DNA of 64,000 nt from Sulfurovum zhangzhouensis (GTDB taxonomy: Bacteria; Campylobacterota; Campylobacteria; Campylobacterales; Sulfurovaceae): contig NZ_JAQIBD010000002.1 in the NCBI RefSeq assembly GCF_030347965.1, positions 310,001 to 374,000 of the forward strand, in the 5' to 3' direction. Shown one piece after another: positions 35,691 through 44,366 of the stretch (within the stretch, counting starts at the first letter, position 1; the number at the start of each line of letters is the position of its first letter). The notes under the pieces are model-generated. The model did not search any database. It had not been told where the DNA came from and saw only the letters and a list, made by a program, of their open reading frames with translations. Position numbers and translations under genes: made by a program.

Positions 35691-37063
35691 TTCACACCTT
35701 TCAGATACTCTACCAATGCATCTATCTCATCAGAAGAGAGCATCTTTCCAAACTGAGGCATTAAACCTGGAGGAAATCCTTCTACTATATCAGCATTGGG
35801 ATTTTCAATAGAATGATGAAGATATGCTTCATCTGCTACCACTTCACGTAATTTTCCGTCAGTCACAACCTTCTGGGTACTTTGATAGATGCCTTTAAGA
35901 CTAGGACCGATCCTTTGGGAACCATCCAAGCTATGACACCCGATACACCCTTTAGTACTAAAGAGTGTAGCTCCGTCAGGTGTTTTCTCTTTGACTTCAG
36001 TTGGTATCGGCATTTTCACTTCCGGTTCGGCTTTACTTTCTGTTCCCGCCTTATTGACAGATGCCGGTACAGATTCTACAGCCGGTTGTTCTACGACATT
36101 GTTTTCCTCACTGCTTTGTGTTTTGATAAAGGCAATGATCGCATTCATCTGTTCTTCATTGATCTGATCGGAAAGATTTGGCATGATCCCTACAGGAAAT
36201 CCCTCTACTACATCTTTGGCAGGTGTACGTACCGAATCACGGATATAAGCCTCATTGGCAGTCAATTCACGAGGTTTCCCGTCTGTCATCACTTTAACCA
36301 TCGAGCCAAAGAGCCCCTTAAATGACGGTCCTACGATGATCGATCCATCCAGACTATGACAAGAAGCACATCCAAGTGTCTTATAAAGTATCTCTCCTTC
36401 TCCTCCTTTTGGAGCACTTTCATCATGAGGACTAAGCTTATCACTGGCATACCATGTGTCAAATGCATCCTTATCCATCGCCTCAACTTTAGAAAGCATA
36501 TAAGAGTGTCTGGTACCACAGTACTCTGCACACTGTACATCATACCTACCTGCTTCAGTGATTTTAAACCATAGGTGATTCACGCGTCCGGGTACCACAT
36601 CCTCCTTGACACGAAAGGCAGGAACATAGAAACTGTGCAAGACATCGTTCTCCGGTGCATGCAATCTCAGCTTGATATTCTCACCAACCGGTATATAGAG
36701 CTCTGCTGTCCTCTTGCCATTGGGATAGGTGAAGGTCCATGACCACCGTTTGCCCAAGACATCTACTATAAACGCATCCTGCGGCATAGTACGCAACTGC
36801 CTAAAGGCACTGTAACCGTAATAAAAGATCACGAAAAGAATAATTGTAGGTATCACCGTCCAGGCGATCTCCAGCGGTATATGGTCTTTGATATTACGTA
36901 TCTCTTTAGGTTGTACACGGCTGTGGTGGTAACGCAGGATAAAAAAGAGTATAAGTCCTACCACCAATAGCAGCATCGCGGTATTAATGCCGATAGTGAT
37001 CCAAAATGCCCGATCCACATCTGCAGCAAAGGTAGAGGCTTCCTTAGCAAATCCTTCCAGCAT
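35687..37063 (-). CDS. coxB: cytochrome c oxidase subunit II with two cytochrome c domains
   Basis: A 458-residue subunit II. Two membrane helices (about 20-44 and 66-88) are followed by the CuA domain, whose ligands are H143, C178, E180, C182, H186 and M189 (QCAEYCGTRHSYM). Two fused heme-c domains follow, with CASCH (232-236) and CIGCH (373-377) and probable axial methionines in GIMPN (294) and GLMPQ (435). A Pro/Glu-rich linker (316-360) joins them. I start at 37063, after AAAGGAG; the ATG at 37087 overlaps the previous gene. Most caa3 oxidases have one such domain; two extend the electron wire. Confidence 0.93.
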   Translation of the reverse strand: MLEGFAKEASTFAADVDRAFWITIGINTAMLLLVVGLILFFILRYHHSRVQPKEIRNIKDHIPLEIAWTVIPTIILFVIFYYGYSAFRQLRTMPQDAFIVDVLGKRWSWTFTYPNGKRTAELYIPVGENIKLRLHAPENDVLHSFYVPAFRVKEDVVPGRVNHLWFKITEAGRYDVQCAEYCGTRHSYMLSKVEAMDKDAFDTWYASDKLSPHDESAPKGGEGEILYKTLGCASCHSLDGSIIVGPSFKGLFGSMVKVMTDGKPRELTANEAYIRDSVRTPAKDVVEGFPVGIMPNLSDQINEEQMNAIIAFIKTQSSEENNVVEQPAVESVPASVNKAGTESKAEPEVKMPIPTEVKEKTPDGATLFSTKGCIGCHSLDGSQRIGPSLKGIYQSTQKVVTDGKLREVVADEAYLHHSIENPNADIVEGFPPGLMPQFGKMLSSDEIDALVEYLKGVK

Positions 37064-37073
37064 GCCTACTCCT

Positions 37074-37355
37074 TTAAGAATGAACAACGTCGATACCGAC
37101 GATCACAAAAAAGATCAACAAGATCACCAAAGCCATGACCACATACCCTTTGAGATATGCTCTTTCACTGCGAAGATGCATATAGTAAGCCGCTACCAAT
37201 CCTACCTTCATCATGGCAATAATAAGCTGTATCACTATAGTTTTGCCCGGTGTAAGATGCCATGTAGACGGCTGTATAAAAGTCAGCAGTGTCAACAACA
37301 GTAACCCGGCCAACACTTTAGTATAAAGGGCAATGGTGGGTTCGGAAGTTTGCAT
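37074..37355 (-). CDS. cytochrome c oxidase subunit IV family protein
   Basis: A 93-residue protein with three membrane helices, matching the prokaryotic COX4 family (LLLLTLLTFIQPS, then AMMKVGLVAAYYMHLRSE). A small accessory subunit of aa3/caa3 oxidases with a role in stability or proton uptake. It lies between coxC and coxB, one base from the former. Confidence 0.87.
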   Translation of the reverse strand: MQTSEPTIALYTKVLAGLLLLTLLTFIQPSTWHLTPGKTIVIQLIIAMMKVGLVAAYYMHLRSERAYLKGYVVMALVILLIFFVIVGIDVVHS

Positions 37356-37356
37356 C

Positions 37357-38007
37357 TTAGACTCCTATCATATAAAAGATCGGGAAAAGTACGATCCATA
37401 TCAGATGGACAAAATCCCAATAGAGTGTGACGTTTTTCATCACAATAATATGATCAGGCCTAACACTCCCAGATCGTATCATCAATGACACCCAAACCAT
37501 CAGGGCGATTCCGGCAATGATATGAAGCCCATGAAGACCAGTCATGACAAAATAGAGCCCCCAAAAGAGTATCTCACCCTTATCCATTGCATCCAGTACT
37601 CCAGAATTAGGATAGAGTCCATGCTGTATATCCATGCTCCATTCTACTGCCTTGATTGCTAAAAAAGTGACAGCCATCAAAGCTGTAAGTCCGATAAGAA
37701 TCACTGAAACACGTATCTTTCCCTGACGCATCATTAAAGTTCCAAGTCCCATAGTATACGTACTTACAAGCAGTATCACGGTATTGGTTCCACCTAGCCA
37801 AACATCAAGCATCCCTGAAGAGGTTGCAAATGCCTCTGTGTAGCGGTAAAAATAGATCGCAAACAGTAAGAACAGCGCCCCAAACATCATTGCTTCAGTG
37901 AGCAAAAAGATCCAAAATCCCAGCTTTCCGCCATCATAGTCCTCATGAAAGTCAGGAACACGGTGGGGCTTTCCCTGCATATCGTAAGCCATTTCTTCGT
38001 TCATCAA
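37357..38007 (-). CDS. coxC: cytochrome c oxidase subunit III
   Basis: A 216-residue heme-copper oxidase subunit III with five to six membrane helices. The family-like core runs GKLGFWIFLLTEAMMFGALFLLFAIYFYR, then VKAVEWSMDIQHGLYP and FWGLYFVMTGLHGLHIIAGIAL. It stabilises subunit I and helps proton supply. It overlaps the coxA stop by 4 bp. Confidence 0.94.
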   Translation of the reverse strand: MMNEEMAYDMQGKPHRVPDFHEDYDGGKLGFWIFLLTEAMMFGALFLLFAIYFYRYTEAFATSSGMLDVWLGGTNTVILLVSTYTMGLGTLMMRQGKIRVSVILIGLTALMAVTFLAIKAVEWSMDIQHGLYPNSGVLDAMDKGEILFWGLYFVMTGLHGLHIIAGIALMVWVSLMIRSGSVRPDHIIVMKNVTLYWDFVHLIWIVLFPIFYMIGV

Positions 38008-39656
38008 TGCACCCTCCGAAAGTTTTCATCAAATTGCACCAGCGGTTCACCCTCTTTATATTCATAAGGCTCAAAATCCACATAAGGGATCTTGGAGAAA
38101 TTTTCCAAAGGCGGAGGCGATGGTATATGCCATTCCAGTGTGGTCCCACGCCAAGGGTTAGGCCCGGCTTCTTTGCCGTTTTTTAGTCCACGGTAAAAGT
38201 TATAGACAATCAGCATGAGTCCAAGTGCCACAAAAATAGCCCCTATCCCTGCTATCTGGTGAAAAGGAGTAAAAGCAGGCAGATAATCAAAATAACGACG
38301 GGGATTTCCAAGATAACCAGCAAGGAACATAGGGAACCACAAGGTATTAAAACCGATAAACATCAGTATAAAAGCAATGCGTCCCCTTACCTCATCATAC
38401 ATTTTTCCTGTGATCTTCGGGTACCAGTAATGCAGCCCTCCTATAAACATAAAGATCACACCACCAAGGATGGTATAGTGAAAATGAGCTACTACAAAAT
38501 AGGTATCATGAAGATGTATATCTGCCCCAAGTGCTCCTAATGTCACTCCGGTCAGACCTCCGATAGTGAAATTGATGATACTTCCAAGTATCCAGAGCAT
38601 AGGGGTTGCCAAAATGATAGAACCTTTATAAAGGGTTGCCACCCAATCAAAGATCTTGACACCTGTAGGTACAGCTACCAAAAATGTCAAAAAAGAAAAG
38701 ATGATCCGTGCTGTGTCACTCATCCCGGAAGTAAACATATGGTGTCCCCACACAAGATAACCTATTCCGGCAATAGATGCTGAGGAGATCGCAATCGAGT
38801 GATAACCAAAGATGGTACGTCTGGTAAATACAGGAAGAACCTCTGAAACGATGCCAAATCCGGGAAGGATCATAAGATACACTGCAGGGTGTGAATAGAT
38901 CCAGAAAAGATGTTCATAAAGGATAGGATCACCCCCTTTTGTAGGGTCAAAGATACCAACACCAAGTGTACGCTCCAAAATCACCAGCAGTAGTGTGATC
39001 CCTATTACAGGTGTTGCGAGTACTTGTATCCATGCTGTAGCATACAACCCCCAAACAAATAGAGGCATTTTAAAAAAACTCATGCCCGGCGCACGAAGAC
39101 GGTGGATAGTGACTACAAAATTGATCCCTGTCAGGATCGAGGAGAGCCCCAATATAAAAGCGGCACTAAGTGTAGAGAGTACATGTGCATCGGTACGGAT
39201 ACTGTAAGGGGCATAAAAGGTCCAGCCTGTATCGGCAAAACCGTAACCGGTTACCAAGGATGAAAGTCCTGTTACTACACCTAGGATATATAACCACCAT
39301 GAGAGCAGATTAAGTCGAGGAAAAGAGAGATCACGTGCACCGAGCATCAAAGGTAAGATAAAGTTTCCCAGGGCTGCTGCAATTCCGGGTACGATGAATA
39401 AAAAGATCATGGTTACCCCATGAAATGTAAATAGCTGATTATAGGTCTGCGGCTCCAGGAATTGAGAACCGGGGGAGAAGAGCTCTGCACGCATTGTCAG
39501 AGCTGCACCTACGGCAAAGAAAAAAAGCGTGAACATCACGCCCATGTATAGCAATGCTATACGCTTATGGTCAATACTGAAGATCCATTGCAATATGGGG
39601 TTTTTATGTGTACCGAAAACCGTTTGTGTCTCGTGATAAAAACTAGACATCTTCAT
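38004..39656 (-). CDS. coxA: cytochrome c oxidase subunit I, A2 (caa3) type
   Basis: A 550-residue heme-copper oxidase catalytic subunit with about twelve helices. H79 (FTFHG) and H393 (VAHFHY) bind heme a, H391 binds heme a3. CuB ligands are H256 (SHPAVY) and H305-H306 (WGHHMF), and Y260 is the cross-linked tyrosine. At the D-channel end the motif is YSHPAVY (254-260), not GHPEVY, so the proton-gating glutamate is absent and replaced by the Tyr-Ser pair. That is the mark of A2 oxidases, such as those of Thermus thermophilus and Rhodothermus. M1 and M3 both could start the chain. It overlaps sco by 14 bp. Confidence 0.96.
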   Translation of the reverse strand: MKMSSFYHETQTVFGTHKNPILQWIFSIDHKRIALLYMGVMFTLFFFAVGAALTMRAELFSPGSQFLEPQTYNQLFTFHGVTMIFLFIVPGIAAALGNFILPLMLGARDLSFPRLNLLSWWLYILGVVTGLSSLVTGYGFADTGWTFYAPYSIRTDAHVLSTLSAAFILGLSSILTGINFVVTIHRLRAPGMSFFKMPLFVWGLYATAWIQVLATPVIGITLLLVILERTLGVGIFDPTKGGDPILYEHLFWIYSHPAVYLMILPGFGIVSEVLPVFTRRTIFGYHSIAISSASIAGIGYLVWGHHMFTSGMSDTARIIFSFLTFLVAVPTGVKIFDWVATLYKGSIILATPMLWILGSIINFTIGGLTGVTLGALGADIHLHDTYFVVAHFHYTILGGVIFMFIGGLHYWYPKITGKMYDEVRGRIAFILMFIGFNTLWFPMFLAGYLGNPRRYFDYLPAFTPFHQIAGIGAIFVALGLMLIVYNFYRGLKNGKEAGPNPWRGTTLEWHIPSPPPLENFSKIPYVDFEPYEYKEGEPLVQFDENFRRVH

Positions 39657-40464
39657 TCTCGCCAGACTCTTTTTTTCTTCCTGTTACAACCAGGTATCCT
39701 AAAAAGCCGAATAAGATCAAAGACAAAGTGACGGCCCCGACTTTTTCTGCTGCAAAAACATATGTTTTATTCTTCGGGTCAAATGCAAAACAAAAGAGCA
39801 GTGTCTTGGCTATAGTAGGACGTACCGTTCCTTTGGATGCTTCCATAAGAGCCATCTGGATATCAAAAGGAAGTTGTTCTATACCATTCAGGTAGCGTGT
39901 GATCTTACCATCGGGAGAAAGGACTACCAGTACAGCAGGATGAACATACTCTTCTATCCCGTCAGGTCCACGTTGCTTTTCAAAATGAAACCCCACACTT
40001 TCAGTGACCTTATGTATATTGTCCTTTGTTCCGGTAAGAAACTTCCATGCCTGTGCATCATAAGATCGCTTCATGGATGCAATCAGATTCGCTTTTTTCT
40101 TAGCGGCATCAATAGGACCTTCTTCAGGATCAAAGCTAAGTGTGATTACCTTATAGTCTTTGTTTTCAGTAAGTTTAACTTTAGAGAGGTTCTGTGCTAA
40201 ATCGTTTAACTGAGGGGTACAAAGCCCTGGACATCCGTAATAGTTTAAAGTAAGAATGACAGGTTTGCCGTCCATCAACTCTTTGAAGGTTACCTGCTTA
40301 CCTGTATCATCTAAAAAGGAGATATCCAGAGGTACTTGTCCTCCCGGCTGTTCTACCATTCCCAATGTTGTATCGGCAAACAAAATGGAAACAAAGAATA
40401 AACCCGCAATTCCCCACTGCATACATGAAGAAAATATACCTGTTTTTAATACTTTGTATCTCAT
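39643..40464 (-). CDS. SCO1/SenC family copper chaperone
   Basis: A 273-residue SCO-family protein, with an N-terminal membrane anchor or signal (GIAGLFFVSILFADTTLG), the copper-binding CPGLC motif in the thioredoxin fold (YYGCPGLCTPQLNDL), and a distal histidine (EYVHPAVLV). A C-terminal hydrophobic segment suggests a second anchor. It delivers copper to the CuA site of subunit II. It is first in the oxidase operon, with AGGGG before the ATG, and is divergent from sodB. Confidence 0.92.
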   Translation of the reverse strand: MRYKVLKTGIFSSCMQWGIAGLFFVSILFADTTLGMVEQPGGQVPLDISFLDDTGKQVTFKELMDGKPVILTLNYYGCPGLCTPQLNDLAQNLSKVKLTENKDYKVITLSFDPEEGPIDAAKKKANLIASMKRSYDAQAWKFLTGTKDNIHKVTESVGFHFEKQRGPDGIEEYVHPAVLVVLSPDGKITRYLNGIEQLPFDIQMALMEASKGTVRPTIAKTLLFCFAFDPKNKTYVFAAEKVGAVTLSLILFGFLGYLVVTGRKKESGENEDV

Positions 40465-40644
40465 CTTTTATCCCCTCTTCTTTTTATAGCGAATTTTTAT
40501 ACATCATCTAATGTTTAAACTATCAGTTTTACTTTTTTATAATAGATAAGCTGTGTGTAAATAGTGTGTATTAGCTCAATGAACTACACATACAATACAC
40601 GTTGATTAACTACTATAAATCTAATAAGACAAAAAGGAGAAATT

Positions 40645-41322
40645 ATGGAACATACATTAATGAGTCTACCGTTTGATAAAGCTGCCTTAGAACCTGTGAT
40701 CTCGGCTGAAACCCTTGAGTATCATCACGGTAAACACCATCAAGCCTATGTCAATAATCTCAATAACCTTATTAAAGGAACAAAATTTGAAGAGATGCAT
40801 CTTGAAGATATTATCAAAGAGGCGGATGGAGGAATCTTCAATAATGCAGCACAGGTTTTCAATCATGACTATTACTTTAATGGCATGAGCTCTAAAGCAA
40901 CAGAACCTTCTCATCATCTGTTAGAGTTGATCAATAGAGATTTCGGATCCCTTGAAACACTCAAAAAAACTTTTTTGGAAACTGCAGCAAAGCTCTTTGG
41001 TTCAGGTTGGGTATGGCTCTGTTTAAACGATGGTGAAGTACTAGAGATAGAATCACACTCCAATGCAGGAAATCCGCTTCTGAACGGACACACTCCATTG
41101 ATGACCTGTGATGTCTGGGAACATGCCTACTATATAGACTATAGAAATGCAAGAGCAGACTATCTTGAAAAATGGTGGGGATTGATCAATTGGCACTTCG
41201 TCTCACAAAACCTGATAAAGTTTGATGAAAAAAGAACCGATCATATCACTACATGCAATGATAACAGCGAATTAAGTCAATATATCGATGAACTTGAGAA
41301 AACAGAGCACACCAATACATAA
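40645..41322 (+). CDS. sodB: iron superoxide dismutase
   Basis: A 225-residue Fe-type SOD, cytoplasmic. H27 is the first metal ligand (EYHHGKHHQAY), followed by NAAQVFNHDYY, where the Gln in the AAQ motif is the iron-type position, then DVWEHAYYIDY for the last Asp and His ligands. A C-terminal tail of about 25 residues (TTCNDNSELSQYIDEL onward) is longer than usual. AAAAGGAG precedes the ATG. It removes superoxide made during respiration; the oxidase operon lies divergently upstream and a copper pump downstream. Confidence 0.95.
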   Translation: MEHTLMSLPFDKAALEPVISAETLEYHHGKHHQAYVNNLNNLIKGTKFEEMHLEDIIKEADGGIFNNAAQVFNHDYYFNGMSSKATEPSHHLLELINRDFGSLETLKKTFLETAAKLFGSGWVWLCLNDGEVLEIESHSNAGNPLLNGHTPLMTCDVWEHAYYIDYRNARADYLEKWWGLINWHFVSQNLIKFDEKRTDHITTCNDNSELSQYIDELEKTEHTNT

Positions 41323-41331
41323 AGTCCTTTC

Positions 41332-41358
41332 TTTTACGAAGATTAACATTTCGTAAAA
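41332..41358 (+). promoter_or_regulatory. hairpin between sodB and the copper ATPase
   Basis: TTTTACGAA (41332-41340) and TTCGTAAAA (41350-41358) form a 9-bp stem in the 56-bp gap. There is no T tract after it and a strong AAGGAGG follows. It could be a weak terminator, an mRNA-stability element or an operator for a copper sensor. Confidence 0.45.
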
Positions 41359-41378
41359 CGGATAAGGAGGAGTCAGCT

Positions 41379-43388
41379 ATGCAGATGCACCAACATACAG
41401 CTTCTCACGATCATACTCATCATTCACATGCCCATACAGAACATGATCATGCATCAGGGCATATGCATCATATGCATGATTTGAAAAGAAGATTTATCAT
41501 ATCTTTGATCGTGACGATACCTATTTTGTTCCTCTCCCCTACGATTCAAGAGTGGTTTGGATTTGTTATCGTTCTACATTATCACAATCTCATCGTATTT
41601 CTATTGTCATCTTTTATCTATCTTTACGGTGGCAAACCGTTCTTAACCATGATGGTCGATGAGATCAAATCATACAAACCCGGAATGATGACATTGATCT
41701 CTATGGCAATCACTGTGGCTTATTTCTATTCAGCTTCCACACTCTTTTTCATTCATGGCAAAGCTTTTTTCTGGGAATTGGCCACTCTGATCGATATCAT
41801 GTTGATCGGTCACTATATCGAAGCTAAAAGCTTGCTTTCTGCCAGCAGTGCCTTGAATGATCTGGTAAAACTTATGCCGCAGCAAGCAGTAAGGATCATG
41901 CCTGATGGAACACATCAGGAAGTAGCTACCGAAGCATTGCAAATCAATGACCTTATACTGATTCGCCCGGGAGAGAAAGTACCTGCAGACGGTATCGTCA
42001 TAGAAGGGACAAGTCTGACTGATGAAGCTTTTTTAACAGGTGAATCAAAGCCTGTGTATAAAAAGGCGGGTAATGGTGTCTATATGGGAAGTACCAATCT
42101 AGATGGTGCCCTCAAGGTACAGATCAATAAGGATGGAAAAGAGAGTTATCTCTCTCAAATGCTCTCTTTAGTACAAGAAGCAGCCAAAAGCAAGTCTCAT
42201 ACGCAGGATCTTGCTAACAGGGCGGCAGGATGGCTTTTTTATCTTTCAGTCAGTGTTGCAGCTGTAACCTTTGCAGTCTGGTCAATGCTTACTACAACCA
42301 GCGACTCCATACTAAAGGCCATTACGGTGCTTATCATTTCATGTCCCCATGCCTTAGGGCTGGCTGTACCCCTGGTAACTGCCATTTCAACTTCAATGGG
42401 AGCCAAAAAAGGGATACTGATACGCAACCGTGAAGCATTTGAAAAACTGCGAGATGTTAATATCGTATGTTTTGATAAGACAGGTACCCTTACAAAGGGA
42501 AAACTCAGCGTGACTGAGATCTATGCCACCGAAGATGAAGAAAAAATGCTTCAATATGCCGTTTCTTTGGAACAGTACTCTGAACACTCCCTTGCCAAAG
42601 CGATCGTATCATATGTACAGGATCGACAGATCAAGCCGCTGGCAGTACAGGAGTTTGAGGCGTATGCCGGGATAGGTGCCAAAGCCAAAGCGGAGGGAAA
42701 AACGATCATGATCGGCGGTATGCAACTCTTGGAAAAAGAATCACTAGATATCCCTGAACCGATGCAAATCTATGAGAAAAAAGAAGCAAGCAAGGTATGG
42801 TTAGCCGTTGATAACAAGATCATAGGCGTATTTTTACTTGAGGACTCTATCCGTACACAGGCACAACAAGCGATAAAAATGCTCAATAGTATGGATATCA
42901 AAAGCTATATGCTTACCGGTGACAATGCTCTAGTAGCGGCAGATGTTGCAGAACAGACAGGAATTACATACTATAAAGCAAATCTACTGCCTGATGAAAA
43001 ACTAAAAACAATAGATCAACTTAAACAAGAAGGGAATGTTGTTGCGATGGTAGGAGACGGTATCAATGATGCACCGGCTCTACTGCAGGCGGATATAGGT
43101 ATCGCGATCGGTGCAGGTACAGATATTGCTATAGAAAGCGCTGATATCATACTGACAAAAAGTGAGCTTCTTAGTGTCACCGATGCGATAAAACTTTCAC
43201 AGGCAACTTACCGTAAAATGGTACAAAACCTTTGGTGGGCAAGCGGTTACAATATCATTGCGATCCCTTTGGCAGCGGGAGTACTCACTGCATGGGGAAT
43301 CATGATCCAACCTGCACTCGGTGCCGTATTGATGTCTCTCAGTACTATCATCGTAGCTTTCAATGCACAACTGCTAAAAGATCGATAA
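41379..43388 (+). CDS. copB: CopB-type copper-translocating P-type ATPase
   Basis: A 669-residue P1B-type ATPase. The first 30 residues are a His-rich metal-binding tail with no CxxC heavy-metal domain. The sixth-helix motif is CPH (322-324), the P1B-3/CopB signature for Cu, rather than CPC. TGES is near 227 (FLTGESKPVY), and the phosphorylated aspartate is D366 (DKTGTL). It exports copper from the cytoplasm. AAGGAGG directly precedes the start. Adjacent to sodB and facing the oxidase operon, it is likely the copper-safety partner of the caa3 assembly. Confidence 0.93.
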   Translation: MQMHQHTASHDHTHHSHAHTEHDHASGHMHHMHDLKRRFIISLIVTIPILFLSPTIQEWFGFVIVLHYHNLIVFLLSSFIYLYGGKPFLTMMVDEIKSYKPGMMTLISMAITVAYFYSASTLFFIHGKAFFWELATLIDIMLIGHYIEAKSLLSASSALNDLVKLMPQQAVRIMPDGTHQEVATEALQINDLILIRPGEKVPADGIVIEGTSLTDEAFLTGESKPVYKKAGNGVYMGSTNLDGALKVQINKDGKESYLSQMLSLVQEAAKSKSHTQDLANRAAGWLFYLSVSVAAVTFAVWSMLTTTSDSILKAITVLIISCPHALGLAVPLVTAISTSMGAKKGILIRNREAFEKLRDVNIVCFDKTGTLTKGKLSVTEIYATEDEEKMLQYAVSLEQYSEHSLAKAIVSYVQDRQIKPLAVQEFEAYAGIGAKAKAEGKTIMIGGMQLLEKESLDIPEPMQIYEKKEASKVWLAVDNKIIGVFLLEDSIRTQAQQAIKMLNSMDIKSYMLTGDNALVAADVAEQTGITYYKANLLPDEKLKTIDQLKQEGNVVAMVGDGINDAPALLQADIGIAIGAGTDIAIESADIILTKSELLSVTDAIKLSQATYRKMVQNLWWASGYNIIAIPLAAGVLTAWGIMIQPALGAVLMSLSTIIVAFNAQLLKDR

Positions 43389-43416
43389 TCAGTTTAAAAA
43401 ATTATCGATCTTTTAG
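43374..43416. terminator. 16-bp perfect hairpin in the ends of two convergent genes
   Basis: CTAAAAGATCGATAAT (43374-43389) pairs perfectly with ATTATCGATCTTTTAG (43401-43416) around an 11-base A/T loop. The left arm encodes the last codons of the copper ATPase, the right arm the last codons of the DUF4386 gene, so it should end transcription in both directions. Confidence 0.75.
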
Positions 43417-44105
43417 TGCTTGATCCCTCGAATCAAAAGCCATAAACAAAACGAAAGTTCTGTAATAAAAGCGATGATGTAAAGGGGTTCGATCCATGGA
43501 AGTAACTCAGGAAAAAGAAATCTTGTGTAACTGCCTATGAAGTAAACAAATGCAGCTGCCAATAATCCATATCCCAAAACCGATGGAAAATAATCTGCTT
43601 TAATCACCAAATACCCAAGAATGAAACAGGAAAGTGCAAAGAATAATAAACCAAGATCATAACCGTAACTATGCATTTCAAGAAGCAACATGACCAAATC
43701 ATTAACCTCTTCACTATCAAAAGCATTGGTATGGACTCTACTATCCAGTAGCAATGATACAGCATAATAATGTAGTAAATTAAGTCCTAATATAGAAGCC
43801 TGCACAAGTCTAAATACTGCTGCACTCAATGCCAATATCCTATGCACCGGCTTAAGCAACACATAAAGCACTACAGCGATCGCAACATCACTGAGCAGCA
43901 TGACAGAGTCAGCGACAAAGGCCGTAAGAAAACGTGCTTTTGAAGCCAATATATTGGCAACTGTAGCAGCAGCATCTCCATCTACGATCAATTCAGAGCG
44001 AACGAATACCTCACTATAAATACCGCAAGCAATGATAAACAGATATAATACCCCGGCTAATCTTGCATAAAACAATAATGAAGTGCTAGTCTTTAAATCA
44101 ATCAT
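43413..44105 (-). CDS. DUF4386 membrane protein
   Basis: A 230-residue membrane protein with about six hydrophobic segments, in the DUF4386 family (LLFYARLAGVLYLFIIACGIYSEVFVRSEL onward, and DLGLLFFALSCFILGYLV later). Function unknown; the family is rare in this phylum as far as I know, and may have been acquired. I start at MIDLKTSTS (44105), preceded by AGAGGGG; the ATG at 44138 would add eleven residues. Confidence 0.83.
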   Translation of the reverse strand: MIDLKTSTSLLFYARLAGVLYLFIIACGIYSEVFVRSELIVDGDAAATVANILASKARFLTAFVADSVMLLSDVAIAVVLYVLLKPVHRILALSAAVFRLVQASILGLNLLHYYAVSLLLDSRVHTNAFDSEEVNDLVMLLLEMHSYGYDLGLLFFALSCFILGYLVIKADYFPSVLGYGLLAAAFVYFIGSYTRFLFPELLPWIEPLYIIAFITELSFCLWLLIRGIKH

Positions 44106-44195
44106 TACAATTTTCCCCTCTTGCCGAAACTTATACATACTTTTTGTAGTGTTTCATTATAGATTCTAGCACAATTCTATGACCTCCTACCTATG

Positions 44196-44229
44196 AACAT
44201 CATCTCTTTATTACGAAAGCAATGATGTT
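44196..44229. repeat. inverted repeat in the 261-bp divergent intergenic region
   Basis: AACATCAT (44196-44203) and ATGATGTT (44222-44229) are 8-bp arms 18 bp apart. They lie between the divergent DUF4386 and sensor-kinase genes in 44106-44366. Apart from a TATAAA ahead of the kinase I see nothing else in that stretch. Confidence 0.35.
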
Positions 44230-44366
44230 ATGATAAAATAAACAGATAATGCAAAAGGGTGATTTTAAAGTATTTCATTTTTACAGATATTCTATAAGTA
44301 TCATGCTTTCCAATATACCTCAAATGTCATTATTAAATCCTATAGCAATAAGTATAAAACAACCCT

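Noticed and set aside
40566-40600. GTGTATT...AATACAC between sco and sodB as a Fur-type operator
   Set aside because: Arms of only 7 bp, 21 bp apart, and no match to a Fur consensus that I can defend.
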